From Macrostomum hystrix (taxonomy: Eukaryota; Platyhelminthes; Macrostomidae): 64,000 bases of DNA. Of the stretch, positions 1-10,314 are shown piece by piece. The notes below the pieces were generated by a model. That model was not told the DNA's origin. It saw only the letters and a program-made list of their open reading frames with translations, and made no database searches. Location: assembly GCA_950097015.1 (NCBI GenBank), contig CATNEN010000001.1:13413501-13477500 (forward strand), given 5' to 3'. The stretch's first letter is position 1, and every line of letters starts with the position of its first letter. The translations under genes and the position numbers were made by a program.

Positions 1-508
1 ATAAAGACTTGGTGCTGCCTGTCAACATCCGAATCGGCATCGCAACACCGTTGAAGACATCCGATCTGATGTACTTTTCTGAGACGCCTGAAAGCGAAGT
101 GCGACATCTACCTGTGAAGCCGGAAACAAATAACAGCAATTGGATGGACGACGTCGAGATCAACACTCAACTGTCCGAGGAACAACATCGACCTGCTCGA
201 GATCTGCTCCGAGACTGCCAAGCTGCGTTCTCTAAACATCAACTCGACGCAGGACTAACGCATCTGGTGACTCACGAGATCATCCTGAAGGACACCACAC
301 CAGTTGCGCTCCCGCCGCGAAGGATCCCGCCTCATCTCAAGGACAAACTCGACGCACTGCTCGACGAGATGTTGGCCAAACACATCATCCGGCCGACGTA
401 CTCATCGTACAACTCGCCGATGCCCATCGTCCCGAAGAAGGACGGCAACATCCGACTGGTGCACGACTTCCGAGCTCTCAATGACCGGTGCGTGTACCAC
501 CCGTACCC
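1..508 (+). pseudogene. pol: Gyp1 Ty3/gypsy pol: protease-RT linker and N-terminal reverse transcriptase
   Basis: The open frame from base 9 begins before the window. It carries the linker that follows the protease and then the RT fingers, with a PPRRIPPHL stretch, the IIRPTYSSYNSPMPIV motif and VPKKDG...R.VHDFRALN, all typical of Ty3/gypsy RT. In an intact element this enzyme copies element RNA into DNA in the cytoplasmic particle. The frame is intact up to base 508, where a SINE inserts. It resumes at 1092 in the same frame, because insert plus target duplication is 594 bases, a multiple of three. Gag and protease lie outside the window. Identification as Ty3/gypsy is secure. Confidence 0.9.
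498..508. repeat. 11-base target site duplication of the SINE (left copy)
   Basis: cacccgtaccc occurs here and again at 1092-1102, exactly bordering the SINE. Removing the SINE and one copy restores a continuous RT reading frame. Confidence 0.85.
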
Positions 509-1091
509 TTACTTACTTTGTAGGGGGGCCTGGGGCACCTGACGCACAGACACAGGAACGGCATGCCCCCAGGCCGGCGAACTAGGCGAAAGCCGCCCAT
601 CGCGCCGCCTCCCCTGAGCAGGCACCTCACACACACACAACAGCAAGCCAAGCGGGGAAGGGGGCGGCAGCCGGAGTGCCTCTCACCCCAGGCCCGCACA
701 CGCACAGAGCAGACCAAACCGGGGCGGAAGGCTGATAGAAATCAGTCCTCAGGGGGGGCCGGGTGGCGAGTGTACACTTTATCCAATCGCGCTGACGGAA
801 ATCCAGATGAGCACGCGGCGGTGTACACCCGCCCCCCAGCCACCCCGCAAGGTCTAACGCCCCAGCGCCAACGCACATAACTCATACAACGCAGAACAGG
901 CACACAGAAAGGTAGGAGCGAAGCTATTTTTCAAGCTTTGATTGCACGAAATATGGTGCACCTCCGCCGGTCGCTACTGTCCAAACCCCCCGAACAAGTA
1001 CCGAAATTAATCGTGACTTGAAGGGTGAATCGAACTAGCGTCCTTTGGAGTGCGAGGCAGCGACGTTAGCCGCTGACCCCACTCGCCCCAT
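509..1091 (-). mobile_element. tRNA-derived SINE inserted in Gyp1 RT
   Basis: A 583-base insertion flanked by a perfect 11-base direct repeat (cacccgtaccc at 498-508 and 1092-1102). Read on the minus strand it starts at 1091 with a tRNA-like head: an A-box-like GCGAGTGGGGTCAGCGG segment and a B-box-like AGTTCGATTCA (complement of about 1025-1035). It ends at 509 with a short aagtaagtaa tail. This is the structure of a SINE transcribed by RNA polymerase III and copied by a partner LINE. Weak open frames inside it have no recognisable domain. Confidence 0.85.
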
Positions 1092-2288
1092 CACCCGTAC
1101 CCACTACCGCACATCCAGGAGACGTTCGCCAAGCTTCGTGGCGCACAGTGGTATTCCAGCCTCGACCTCGCTCAAGGATTCTGGCAGATTCCACTGCGCC
1201 AGAGCGACCAACACCTCACAGCGTTCTCTGTCATCGATCGCGGTCAATTTTGTTTTAACGTCTTGCCTATGGGTCTCCATGATAGTCCAGGAAGTTTCCA
1301 ACGATGCATCAACCAGCTCTTGGACGGACTGACGCCTCAGATTGCACTAGGCTACATGGATGACATCGTAGTGCACTCTGTCACTTTTGAGGACCAGCTG
1401 AAGAACCTGCGAGTTGTGCTCAATCGCATCATTGACGCCAACCTCAAAGTGAAGCCGAAGAAATGTCATTTGTTCCTCAAGGAGCTACGCTACCTAGGAC
1501 ACGTCGTGACTCCCGACGGCCTCAGGACCTGTGAGGACAAGATTGCTGAGATTCGAGACTGGCCGACGCCGCGTTCTGTTACGCAATTGCGGCAGTTTCT
1601 CGGACTGGCAAATTACTATCACAAATTCGTTGACGGCTACGCCGGCATCGCTGCGCCCCTTCATGCCCTAACTAAGAAGGACATAGCAGGATTTCGTCAG
1701 CTATGGACGCCGGAGCATCAACGTGCTTTCGATAATTTGAAACTGAAGCTAAGCTCAACTGAAGTTCTTGCTCTACCTGAATTCACTAGTAACCCTGCAG
1801 TGAAGTTTGTCCTGGATTGTGACGCCTCCGACGTGCGTATCGGGGCTTGCTTAGGACAGCTGCAGTCCGACGGAGTCGAACGTCCTATTGCATTCTTCAG
1901 CCGAAAACTTCGTGAACAGGAGAAACGCTACACCGTCACGAAGAAGGAGCTACTTGCAATTGTTGACGCTATGCGACACTTCCATCATTATCTAATTGGA
2001 AAGAAATTTGAAGTTCGATCCGACCATAAGGCCCTACTCTGGCTGCTCAAGCAGACGCAGTCCACAGGCATTCTGGGCCGCTGGATTGAAAGACTCAGCG
2101 AGTTCCAATTTCAGATCTCTCACCGCAAAGGTTTGGACCATTGCAACGCCGACGCCCTGTCTCGACGCCCGGACACCCCGCCAGTCGACTTCGAGTTCGG
2201 ACAGTTGAACGACCATCCAGACCTACTGCAAGGCCCAGCCGCCGACTTGTGTAATCGACGCCTAGGCCACCAACATCAAACAGACTGA
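1092..2288 (+). pseudogene. pol: Gyp1 pol: reverse transcriptase palm/thumb and RNase H
   Basis: Open in one frame throughout. RT palm: YSSLDLAQGFWQ supplies the first catalytic Asp, LPMGLHDSPGSFQ follows, and YMDD lies at about 1352-1363. RNase H: LDCDASD near 1815, a KKELLAIVDAMR helix, RSDHKALLWLL near 2017, and a terminal NADALSRRP. Together these domains synthesise the DNA strands and remove template RNA. The frame closes at 2286-2288, before integrase, which lies in the +1 frame. In most Ty3/gypsy elements pol is one frame, so either an indel happened here or the junction is translated by frameshifting. The same arrangement is seen in Gyp2. Confidence 0.93.
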
Positions 2289-4803
2289 AAGGGCCCCAGA
2301 GCCGGAGGCCACCGCAACAGCAGCCCTCCCGCTCAAGGACCTAGCCCGCTACTCCGAGGCATCAACGGACCTGGATGAAGATCCGGAGGCCACCGCATCA
2401 GCAGCCCTCCAGCCCGACATCCACCGCGCCATCCGACGCCTCAACCCAGAGTTGGACGACAACCTGGAGGCCACCGCATCAGCAGCCCTCCCGCGCAGCG
2501 CCCACCTCACTAATGTACGCAAGGCTGACCTGAACACGAACCTGAAGGCCACCGCTCCTGCAGCCCTTCAGCCGACTGCTCAACATGTCAAGCCTATCAG
2601 TCCGATGAAGCACCTGGACGAAGACCCGGAGGCCACCGCTTCAGCAGCCCTCCCGGACCGAAGCCAAACTGCTATGTTCGGACAACAATGTAAGCTCATA
2701 TCTGCCAACCGACCCTTCGCTGAGATGTCATGCCCTTGGTATAGAGGCCAACATCTAGCGACAGCTGCATGGTCGCCGCTCGATCCCCGGAGCCGACAGA
2801 CAGCTGCTACCGGCCTGGTCAGCAAGTCTACTCCCCCCACTAAGACGCTGCCCATCGCCAAAAAACCGTGTACTACGTCCTTGAATTGGCCGACGACTAC
2901 GATTACTCAAGCGAGTGGAGACCCACCGAGGTGCTTTGCAGCTGGTCATCAAGAGTCGCCTTGGCGTTGCAGTAAAGGCGTGTGCACTGCCCCATCTGCG
3001 GATTTTATTAATTTGAGAGCAACTTCAAGAACTTCATCGCCTGTTCGACGTTCGTATGCTGAAGCCTGCAGCCAAGGTTCCTTTGAGCAACTGGACGCTG
3101 TCAATCAGTCATCGCCGCCGACTGTGCAGTTAACTGTTGAGACTACGACAGGTGTGGACAACATGGAGTCCCAGCCTTGCCGTGTCGTTTTGACCGATTT
3201 TCTAAAACCACCGGTGACCCGTGAGCGACTCATCGCAGCCCAGCGGGCCGATCCGGCCATTAATTTTGTGCTCAACCTTGTCGAGAACAAAGCCCCGAAG
3301 CCGAAGTTCGACGACCGGTTGCGTCTGACTCGAGATCAACGAAACCTACTTGGCTACTACGAGAGTCTCCGTGGAGAAGACAGCCTACTGGTGATCAACC
3401 CGGATAACGACCGACAGTCATCAAGGATCGTCCTGCCCGAAGCTCTCGACATTCAGGTGCTCCAGGAGCTCCACAGTTCGCCACTGTGTGGACACCTTGG
3501 ACAGACGAAGACAATAGCGCGACTGCGTGAACGGTTCTGGCGGCCAGGCCTGACTCGAGCCACCGAGACCTTCATCAGCAAGTGTCGCACCTGTTTGGAG
3601 AGTAAGTCACGAAGAAAGGAACGAGTACCGGTCCAAAGCTTCCCAGTCTGTGAAGTCTTCGGACGAATCCATTGTGATGTAGTCGGCCCGATCGCTCAGC
3701 CAAGCAAAGGCGGTCACCGCTACATCCTGACGCTCTGTGACGCTACTTCCAAGTATCCATTCGCCTTTCCAATGAGAAACCAGAAAGCCAAAACAGTAAT
3801 AAAACTACTACAAGAGCGCCTCATCGCTGAGTACGGAGATCCCTGTTGGATCCACACGGACCAAGGGACCAACTTTACCGGATCCGCCTTCAAGAAGTTC
3901 TGCGACTTGTACGGAATCCGGCACACTACCACCACGCCGTACAACCCAGCTTCCAATGGACAAGTCGAGAACCTCAACAAACAGCTGAAGAGTGTGCTGA
4001 CTTGCCTCCTAGAGCGAGACCACCGCGACTGGGACACCTTTCTCCCAGCCTGTCTGATGGCGCTGCGTTCTGCTGTGCATCCGGTGACGGGCTATACGCC
4101 GCACTTCTTAGTATACGGCCGAGAGTTCCGTCTACCGATTGACAACAGTCTGAAGAAGCTGCCAGAGTACGCCAACCGGCCTGAGTATGTGAAAGACTTC
4201 CAACATCGACTCGACGAAGCGACCGAGCTAGCCAAGGACCGACTGGCCCTGCATCAGCAGCTACGAGACGAGCACTACTCAAGCCTACCAGCAGCGAAGA
4301 CGCTCAAGCCTGGCGATCTAGTTTTCATCAACAATCCGACGCTACAACCTGACGAGGCGGCTAAATTTCACCGGCCTCGGAAAGCCTTGTACGAAGTTGT
4401 TGAGCAAAAGGGTGAGGTAGTTTACAAGATCAAACGTAAATTACCCAACCCCCGAGCCCGACGCAATGAGCAGGTTGTTCATAGACGAAACCTGCTGTTG
4501 GTCCCAAGCGCCGACTACGCTCTCTCAGATCCGGAACTCGACGCTAGACCGCGACAACGACGCCGAGGCTCAGTAGACGGCCCAGGACCCGCGACCCTGC
4601 CGACTGTCTGTGAAGGCCCGGATGACTCCGACGACGAGGAAGAAGAGCGACCCCTCCGGCGGTGGTACTTCCATCCAACCAACCATCGACTGTGGAGATC
4701 CCGCCTGGAGAAGGTCCCACGACAGCACCAACCAATCAGGCGAGTAACTCTAGGCAAGAACCACTGCCGTATGGTAACTGCCAGGTTTCTCTGTCTGAAG
4801 TGA
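2266..4803 (+). pseudogene. pol: Gyp1 pol: repeat linker, integrase and start of C-terminal tail
   Basis: Frame 1 is open from 2266 to 4803 and overlaps the RNase H frame by 23 bases. It begins with a roughly 370-codon spacer containing five ATASAALP-type repeats. The HHCC zinc-binding domain follows (HSSPLCGH near 3473, CRTCLESK near 3585), then the integrase core: HCDVVGP near 3672, HTDQGTNF near 3853 and GQVENLNK near 3961 give the three acidic residues. FHRPRKALYEVVEQ near 4369 resembles the GPY/F-type module. After it come VVHRRNLLLVP and an acidic DDSDDEEEE stretch. An indel near 4675 shifts the natural tail into another frame, so the last 40 residues of this frame are off-register. Confidence 0.92.
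2302..2660 (+). repeat. Coding repeat array in the RNase H-integrase linker of Gyp1
   Basis: Five imperfect units of about 78-80 bases, each containing a gaggccaccgca.cagcagccct core (near 2305, 2385, 2465, 2545 and 2625) and translated as EATASAALP or close variants in the integrase frame. Spacers between cores are acidic and variable. Gyp2 has an unrelated repeat array at the same place. Confidence 0.8.
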
Positions 4804-5961
4804 GTGTGTCTGTTCCTGCTCTTTCTCCCTCTGTTTCTCTTCCACCTCCTGAGCCTCCCTCTCTTGGTGCTCAGAAAGGGGATGTTTCTTTGCCAATTGC
4901 TCCCGACGAACTTGAACCTCTGGGTTTTCATAGGCCCATTAGGGATCGTAGGCAGCCTGATCGGCTAGTTATAGATCCGAGGGCGAAAACCTATGTTCGC
5001 GGCGTAGCCCGCAGAGTTTGTCATCTTTTATCCCGTTGCAGCACAGCCATGTACTCCGCCAAGCGACACCATGCGCAGCACAATGATTCCTCGGATGAGG
5101 ACCGGCCCACGCGGAGGCCCCGGCCGACTCGCCCGGAGGCACCACCAGTCAGGGTGCGTGCTATCGGCGCGGCCGCAGGGCAATTCGAGCCCTTCGGTGG
5201 CCCGCGGGACGCGCCAAGCATTCCGGTACATCTCCGCATCGGCCACCCGGCGGCTAGTCGCGCTGCACGTTAAAATGCTCTGGATTCAGGCCAGCGCCCT
5301 CAGGTCCGTCTGCCCAACCGACGACTCACTAGTGCCACTACCCGGTCTACGGAGGAGAGGGCTGACCCTGTTCTGCAGGGGATCCGTAAAATCCGGCGAG
5401 CCCAGGAAGCTATGGGCCAGGCCCCTTCAACAGCTCGCCTGCCCTTCGCGCCCCTCTCACTAAAACCCCCGGGCCACGACCCCGGAAATTGCGGTTCTCG
5501 CCGGCTTCGAACTATTGCAGGTTAAGGCCGAGGCTGTGACGCCGCCCAGGACTCCGCCCCGGACGTCACCTCAGACTACGCCAGGGATGCCGCTACCCAT
5601 CTCGGTGCCCACCTTTAAGGACATTGGCATCATGACGGAGCGGAGCCCGGCAACAACTGAGCTCTGCGAGGTGGCGGCGCAAGATCTGTCCGCCCTGATC
5701 TCGGATGCCGCCAGATTAAAATTGGATATTGATTACCACAGCTGGCCCCGGATCAAAGACATCCAGGCGTTGCACCTAGCTGACCACCAGGCTATACTGG
5801 ACGCCGCACTCATTCTGGCGCGCCCCCAGTTGCGGCCTGCTCGCTACCCGGTCGCCGCATGGGCAGCCGCTGAGGCGTACGCCAAAGCGGTGCTATCGCG
5901 CCCCAAGGTCCCGGACGCCCACTATTTCTTAAACGGCGTTGAGTCAGCACATTGGCATTAA
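4662..5961 (+). pseudogene. Gyp1 pol C-terminal extension with terminal uncharacterised domain
   Basis: Continuation of the integrase tail after a frame change near 4670. It reads through a Ser/Pro-rich linker, RDRRQPDRL.IDPRAKTYV near 4950, an SSDE acidic patch, and VRAIGAAAGQFEPFGG...SIPVHLR.GHP to a stop at 5271-5273. The same frame stays homologous to Gyp1b until a second stop near 5525. The terminal domain is then readable at 5515-5961: a helix around LCEVAAQDLSALISDAA, then DYHSWP, DHQAILDAALILARP, YPVAAWAAAEAYAKAV and a final FLNGVESAHWH. No known family is recognised for this domain. Its stops differ from those in Gyp1b, so the ancestral frame was probably continuous. Confidence 0.75.
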
Positions 5962-6317
5962 GCCACCGGTAAGCATCCCTCTGACCATCTCGAGGGCTCT
6001 GCCACATTGCGCGGTGACGCTTATAATTTCAATTTCTCTTTTTCACCATGACTCATGCCTCTGACAATTTGCGATTGTAACCGCCTATCTTAGTTAAGTG
6101 CTTCCCCTTTTTGTTTGAGTGCTCATTTTAGTACTGACTGCCCCATTCCCTTTGAGTGTGCATCTTATTATTTGTGTAAGTGCCCTCTGCCCATGCCATC
6201 TGTCCCTTTTTGTCTATTGTCTGTTTGCTCCATCGTTTTGTAGTTTGTTGCTGCCAGATTATGGCCCTTTTTTCTGTTTGTTTGCTTGTTCAATACATTT
6301 TCCCATTTTGTTCAAAA
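5962..6317 (+). other. Gyp1 3' untranslated region
   Basis: T- and pyrimidine-rich sequence between the last Gyp1 codon and the probable 3' LTR. Its first 50 bases resemble the bases after the stop in Gyp1b (agggctctgcc near 5993 and 61541). No coding signal is seen. Confidence 0.5.
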
Positions 6318-7169
6318 TGGGCCGTGAGCCGTAGCTTAGGTGGCTCCCTTTTCCCGGCACTGAGTGGCTGTCCGGCCCGCCCTCTCTGGCGTTGTCTGGT
6401 CTGCTCTCTTTGTTCCCCCTTTCCCACGGCAGCGCTTGCACTTAGAGTGTGTTGTCTCTCCCCCAGGGATGAGTCATCACCTCTTTGTCCCGCACTGGCC
6501 AGTCCCTTTCTTTGTGTGCGCGTTTGTCTGCACTCAGTCAGCGCATGATTCTTCTCATGTGACTGGCCTCTCTCTTTGTCTCCTAAAGTGCACGTAAACA
6601 TGTTTACTGCACTTGGGGCTTTGATTATGGGACAGGAGCCTACGTAGGAGTGACGTTTCTGGCGCCACTGACGTCAGTTGCTATTTTTAGAAACCACGTG
6701 ATTTCATCACGTGTTTTCTAACTATGCACTGACCCTATGGGAGGCCCCTGCCTATAAAAGAAAGGCCCCGCTCCTCTGGTTCTCTATCCCTTGTTTAAAC
6801 CTTCTCTTGATAACCGTCGTTCTTAACTTGTTCTCTGTGCCATCTGTGTCTAAGTTTCCTACTTCAGTCTCTGCATGTGACTGCTCGTAAGCTCAGTTCT
6901 GGCTAAGTCCCGAAACTAACTTAGCCTTCCACCCCACCATCCGAGCTACGCAGGACACTGACAGCCTGTAACTGCAACTGAAACTCTGCACTGTGTGCTT
7001 CTCGAGACTTCGTGACTTCTTCTTTTTCGGGCCAAGGATCCTTCACCTCACCGAAGGCAGAAGTCCTGACGCCCTGGTGGCAGCGCTACTACTACACTAC
7101 CTAGAAATCTTGGACTTCATATTGGAGTTCGCCGGATCCCGCATTGTTAGCAGGACGACCGGTACAACA
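6318..7169 (+). repeat. Probable 3' LTR of Gyp1
   Basis: Bounded by TGGGCCGTGAG at 6318 and ...GGTACAACA at 7169, that is TG...CA, about 850 bases. The Gyp2 LTR ends in a similar GTACAACA. A TATAAAAG box lies at 6753-6760. The last part recurs as a deleted fragment at 40282-40368, ending at the same base, which supports 7169 as a real terminus. The start is less certain because no clean polypurine tract precedes it. Confidence 0.55.
6753..6760 (+). promoter_or_regulatory. TATA box in the Gyp1 LTR
   Basis: TATAAAAG followed by a C/T-rich start region, the expected position of the U3/R promoter in an LTR. It faces the spliced gene at 7302-9349 and could drive it, which is inference. Confidence 0.5.
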
Positions 7170-7290
7170 CTCTGTTCTCTCTCACTCTGGTCTCTCTGAC
7201 TCTGTTCACTATGTTCTAGCTGTTCTCTCTCACTCTGTTCTCTCTCACTCTGTTCTCTCTCACTCTGGTCTCTCTCACTCTGTTCTGTTT
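7170..7290. repeat. ctctgttctctctcact minisatellite
   Basis: About six imperfect units of 15-17 bases (ctctgttctctctcact and variants) directly after the LTR end. The short ORFs in it on both strands are artefacts of the repeat. Confidence 0.8.
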
Positions 7291-7301
7291 TCGAAGCCGA
7301 C

Positions 7302-7751
7302 ATGCAGGTTATTGAAGTGACAGAAGCAGAGGTACAGCTACTTCCTTGTGTATAAAAAATCCATCGGTAGCCGAATTGCTACTCTTGAAGGACAGTGAAG
7401 AGAGGTGGCACTGCGAAGCGAAGTACGAGGGAAAGTTCTTCCCAGCTGAAGTCCTTCAGGTCAGTTGCTTTTTTACTTTCAATTTCATCTCCTCATCACA
7501 GTTTGTCGATATCTGTCTCATATCATCTCCGTCTTATCAGACAGCAGTCAGTCAGAAAAAAGTAACAATTATTTTTTAAAGTGAAAAACTTACAGGTGAT
7601 TCTGCACAACTATCTGGAGCCGCCGAGCCTACTCTTTGCCCGAGACCTCGTGTCTAGAAAGCGGACAATCGCCGAAGTCATCCGCCATATTAGACCAAGA
7701 ATATTCTCGGCTGATGACATGCGACAAGCACGACGTAGCTTTCAATGTGCA
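7302..7751 (+). CDS. Spliced gene of unknown function, 5' exons (Tudor-like segment)
   Basis: Two exons with good splice sites: about 7371-7459 (donor cag|gtcagt) and 7596-7751 (acceptor acttacag, donor gca|gtgagt), joined in phase. The first encodes a WHCEAKYEGKFFPAEVL segment that resembles a Tudor/Agenet-type beta strand pattern; this is a resemblance only. The second encodes a basic helical stretch (RKRTIAEVIRHIRPR). A possible start ATG at 7302 with a 10-codon first exon does not join in phase, so the true start is unresolved. The gene lies just downstream of the Gyp1 LTR promoter. Confidence 0.6.
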
Positions 7752-7913
7752 GTGAGTTAATACATTTTTCTTAATTTGTAAACCTCCCTCACTCTGACCC
7801 TCTTCAGCTCTCCCTCTCAGAGACAAGAAGTTAAAGATATTGCAGTGCTGTATCGCAGTCTGCGGACTGAAAAGCTAGTGTACTTTATTCTCTAATTTTA
7901 TCTAAATTAACAG

Positions 7914-8690
7914 GACATGTCCTTCGGTTCCGCTTCCGACACGGATCACTTCTTAAATGGTCGGAAAGAAGCAGCCGTACAGTTGCTTCCGTTGCAGCTA
8001 CCCGACCAAGCTATGCCTGAGACGGTGGCAAAACTTTGTCCACTGCCAGCTGCTGCAACATCACCAGCTGCATCCACCATCCCGAAACCTGCTAACAATG
8101 CATCAGTAGCAGGTGCAGCGCTCGCAAAATTGGCGGCAGCTAAGGCGGCAGCCGCTGCAGCGGCTGCAGCAGCAGCAGTAGCGAAAGCAGCAGCAGAAGC
8201 GGAATCAACAGCGGAAACGGAAGCAGCAGCGGAAGCGGAAGCAACAGCGGAAGCTGAAGCAGCAGCGGACGCAACAGCGGAAGCGGAAGCGGAAATGGCA
8301 GCGGAAGCGGAAGCAGCAGCGGCAGCTCAAGATGGCACGGCTGCGGCGGCGCCAGTGAACTTTGGGCGCTTCTCTGGTAAGGCCGTCAAAGGCCTTGAAC
8401 AGCAAATCCAGTCCCTACTAGATTTTCCACTGGAAAGCAATCGCGGCATCTTGTTTGTTGCTCTGTCGGTCCTTCGCGAGACTGCCCTGAAGTTCCAACA
8501 GATGGAAGCCCGGCAGAACCGATGTTTAGCCGAGCTGTCCACTGTCAAAGAAGAGCTACAGCTGCTGCGGCTGACTGTAACCCGGGGTCAGCAGCCAACA
8601 GAAGAGGAAATAAAGTTCTGGCCCATCGCTTCATGGGAAGCATATGTTCAGTACGCTCAGAATGCGCCTGCAGAGTGGACGTTAGAGTTG
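7914..8690 (+). CDS. Spliced gene of unknown function, large Ala-rich exon
   Basis: Exon bounded by acceptor attaacag and donor ttg|gtgagt, open for 259 codons, phase 0 at both ends. It encodes a Ser/Thr/Pro start, then about 80 residues of Ala-rich repeat (AEAEATAEAEAAAE type) from a gcagcggaagcg minisatellite. A helical and probably coiled-coil region follows (ETALKFQQMEARQNR...ELSTVKEELQLL), and the exon ends with an IKFWPIASWEAYVQYAQ motif. The last part recalls the start of the DUF4806 domain of invertebrate transposon-associated proteins. Part of this exon is duplicated at 46619-46851. Confidence 0.65.
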
Positions 8691-8745
8691 GTGAGTACAT
8701 TACTTATATAGTAATACATTTTAATTCCGTTTCTTACTTCATCAG

Positions 8746-9349
8746 AAATCAACCACTCAAAACCAACAGAAAAAAGTGCTGCCCAGCCGAAAAATGAGGA
8801 CTGCCGCAGACACGATGCGATCTATGATCGACACCTGCTTGACTGCGGAGATGCAGGCCGCAGTCAATTTCAGCGGACAAGGCCTGCGGGCTAAGTGCAG
8901 GGAGGCTGGCGTGCTGACTGAGCTGTCCGACTCAGCCCTTGGGTTCAAGTTCGTTCTGCTGCAACATGTTCAAGGTAAGAAGCGGCCCGAATTCTGTTAC
9001 TTTTGTTATTGAATTTCTTCGAAATATTTTTATTTAGTGTAATTAAATCAGGTACTCAGCTAGGATTTATTGAATGAACAATATTAAAAAATACTGAATT
9101 TCGCCAAAGTTTGAGGTGTAGGAAATCCTAACCGAAATCGTCTATTATTAGCAGTAGCAACAACTTGTTCAAGTTATTCTTTCACATAAAAATCACTCAG
9201 ATGTTGCCACGAGCATTTACGGCGTCTCGATGGAGGCTGGCACTTTGACACTGCTCTTTCGTGAGCAATGCCTGCCGCGAGATTCTGCATCGAGGCGTCG
9301 ACCGATTGTCGAAGAGGTCCCATCGACGGCGGTCCGACAATCCAACTGA
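8746..9349 (+). CDS. Spliced gene of unknown function, 3' exons
   Basis: Exon 8746-8974 (acceptor cttcatcag, donor caag|gtaaga) continues the frame of the previous exon and ends in phase 1. Exon 9201-9349 (acceptor aatcactcag) picks up that phase and ends at a TGA at 9347-9349. The encoded helices (TAADTMRSMIDTCLTAEMQ, then NFSGQGLRAKCREAG) are compatible with a DUF4806-like or BEN-like C-terminal domain; I cannot decide between them. The consistent phases across four introns argue that this is a real spliced gene and not chance ORFs. Confidence 0.6.
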
Positions 9350-9420
9350 CGGTCCCTCTGCATCTGCGACTGCTTCCAGTTCAAATGGCGGAAGTTCATC
9401 CATCAGCCGCCTGCGTCTGC

Positions 9421-10314
9421 TAAGCAAGACGAATTCGCCGGCTGCTAATTGCTTGATGGCTGTCGCGGCGTCTGCCTCTCCGACGGCTTCAGTGATGCTA
9501 GCCAACACAAGTTCGCCAGTTGGCTCCGCTTCACACACAGCCGAAGAGACCTGGCTCACAGCTCGCCAGTCGTCCGCCGCAAAAAAGACTTTCTTTGCAC
9601 CGACCTCACCGAAGTGAATATGAACTGATGGAGTTGTCGGATGACGAGGCTTCGGACATTATGAACGAATTTAGTGGGTCTTTGAAAGCCAGCATTCTCT
9701 TCCTTTATGTAAATATCTCTATATTTGTTCGACTATTTTTTGCTTATTTTTATTTCCATTGAAATTTTGAAATTTGTACAGCGACTATACTATTTATACT
9801 GTTTATACATTATACTATTTATCAAATTATTTCGGTTGCTATCTTGCATTTGCATTGCAGTGCATACTATGTATGTTATATGATAATGTTTTTTAAGGAT
9901 AATTTACATGAATTCATCAGCAAACTAATTCAGATTTAATTACCAATAAATCTATTGGTAAATGAAGCTAAATTTATATCTACACAGAGATTGGAAGCTA
10001 AGAAATAGTTATATATTTTTGTCTATCTTTGATATGAAATTCATATATTGAAAGGATGGACGCTTAATTTGTACGAGTATATACTAACTCGAAGTGCATG
10101 GGTGGGGAATGGAGCAGGATGGCGAGCTGCTGGTGGGAATTTCTACAGCCTAAAATATTTAAACGCGAATGACGAACGACATACGGCACACCCTACTTAT
10201 AGTAGAGTAAAGGGAATTTATCTTCATTTTTTTTCTAGAAAGCGCCCGGCGCTATCCGGGGCGCCATCGGGGCGGTTGGACACAGAATGCGCCCAGGCGC
10301 AAGGTGCCCGACTG
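9421..10314 (+). repeat. Duplicated block (copy 1), paired with 47321-48191
   Basis: Nearly identical to 47321-48191, from taagcaagacgaattc to gtgcccgactgc, with small indels. It includes an ORF rich in A, S and P (SPAANCLMAVAASASPTAS), a short acidic coding-like stretch (ELMELSDDEASDIMNEF) and AT-rich sequence. No gene can be named. The block ends in a GC-rich palindromic stretch (gcgcccggcgctatccgg). Confidence 0.85.

Noticed and set aside
3720-4037. Minus-strand ORFs within integrase (also 3974-4282)
   Set aside because: Antisense shadows of a clearly identified integrase.
5962-6600. ORFs in the T-rich 3' region of Gyp1 (Cys/Leu/Phe-rich, envelope-like in composition)
   Set aside because: Hydrophobic only because the DNA is T-rich; no signal peptide, fusion or furin-like motif, and no counterpart in Gyp1b.
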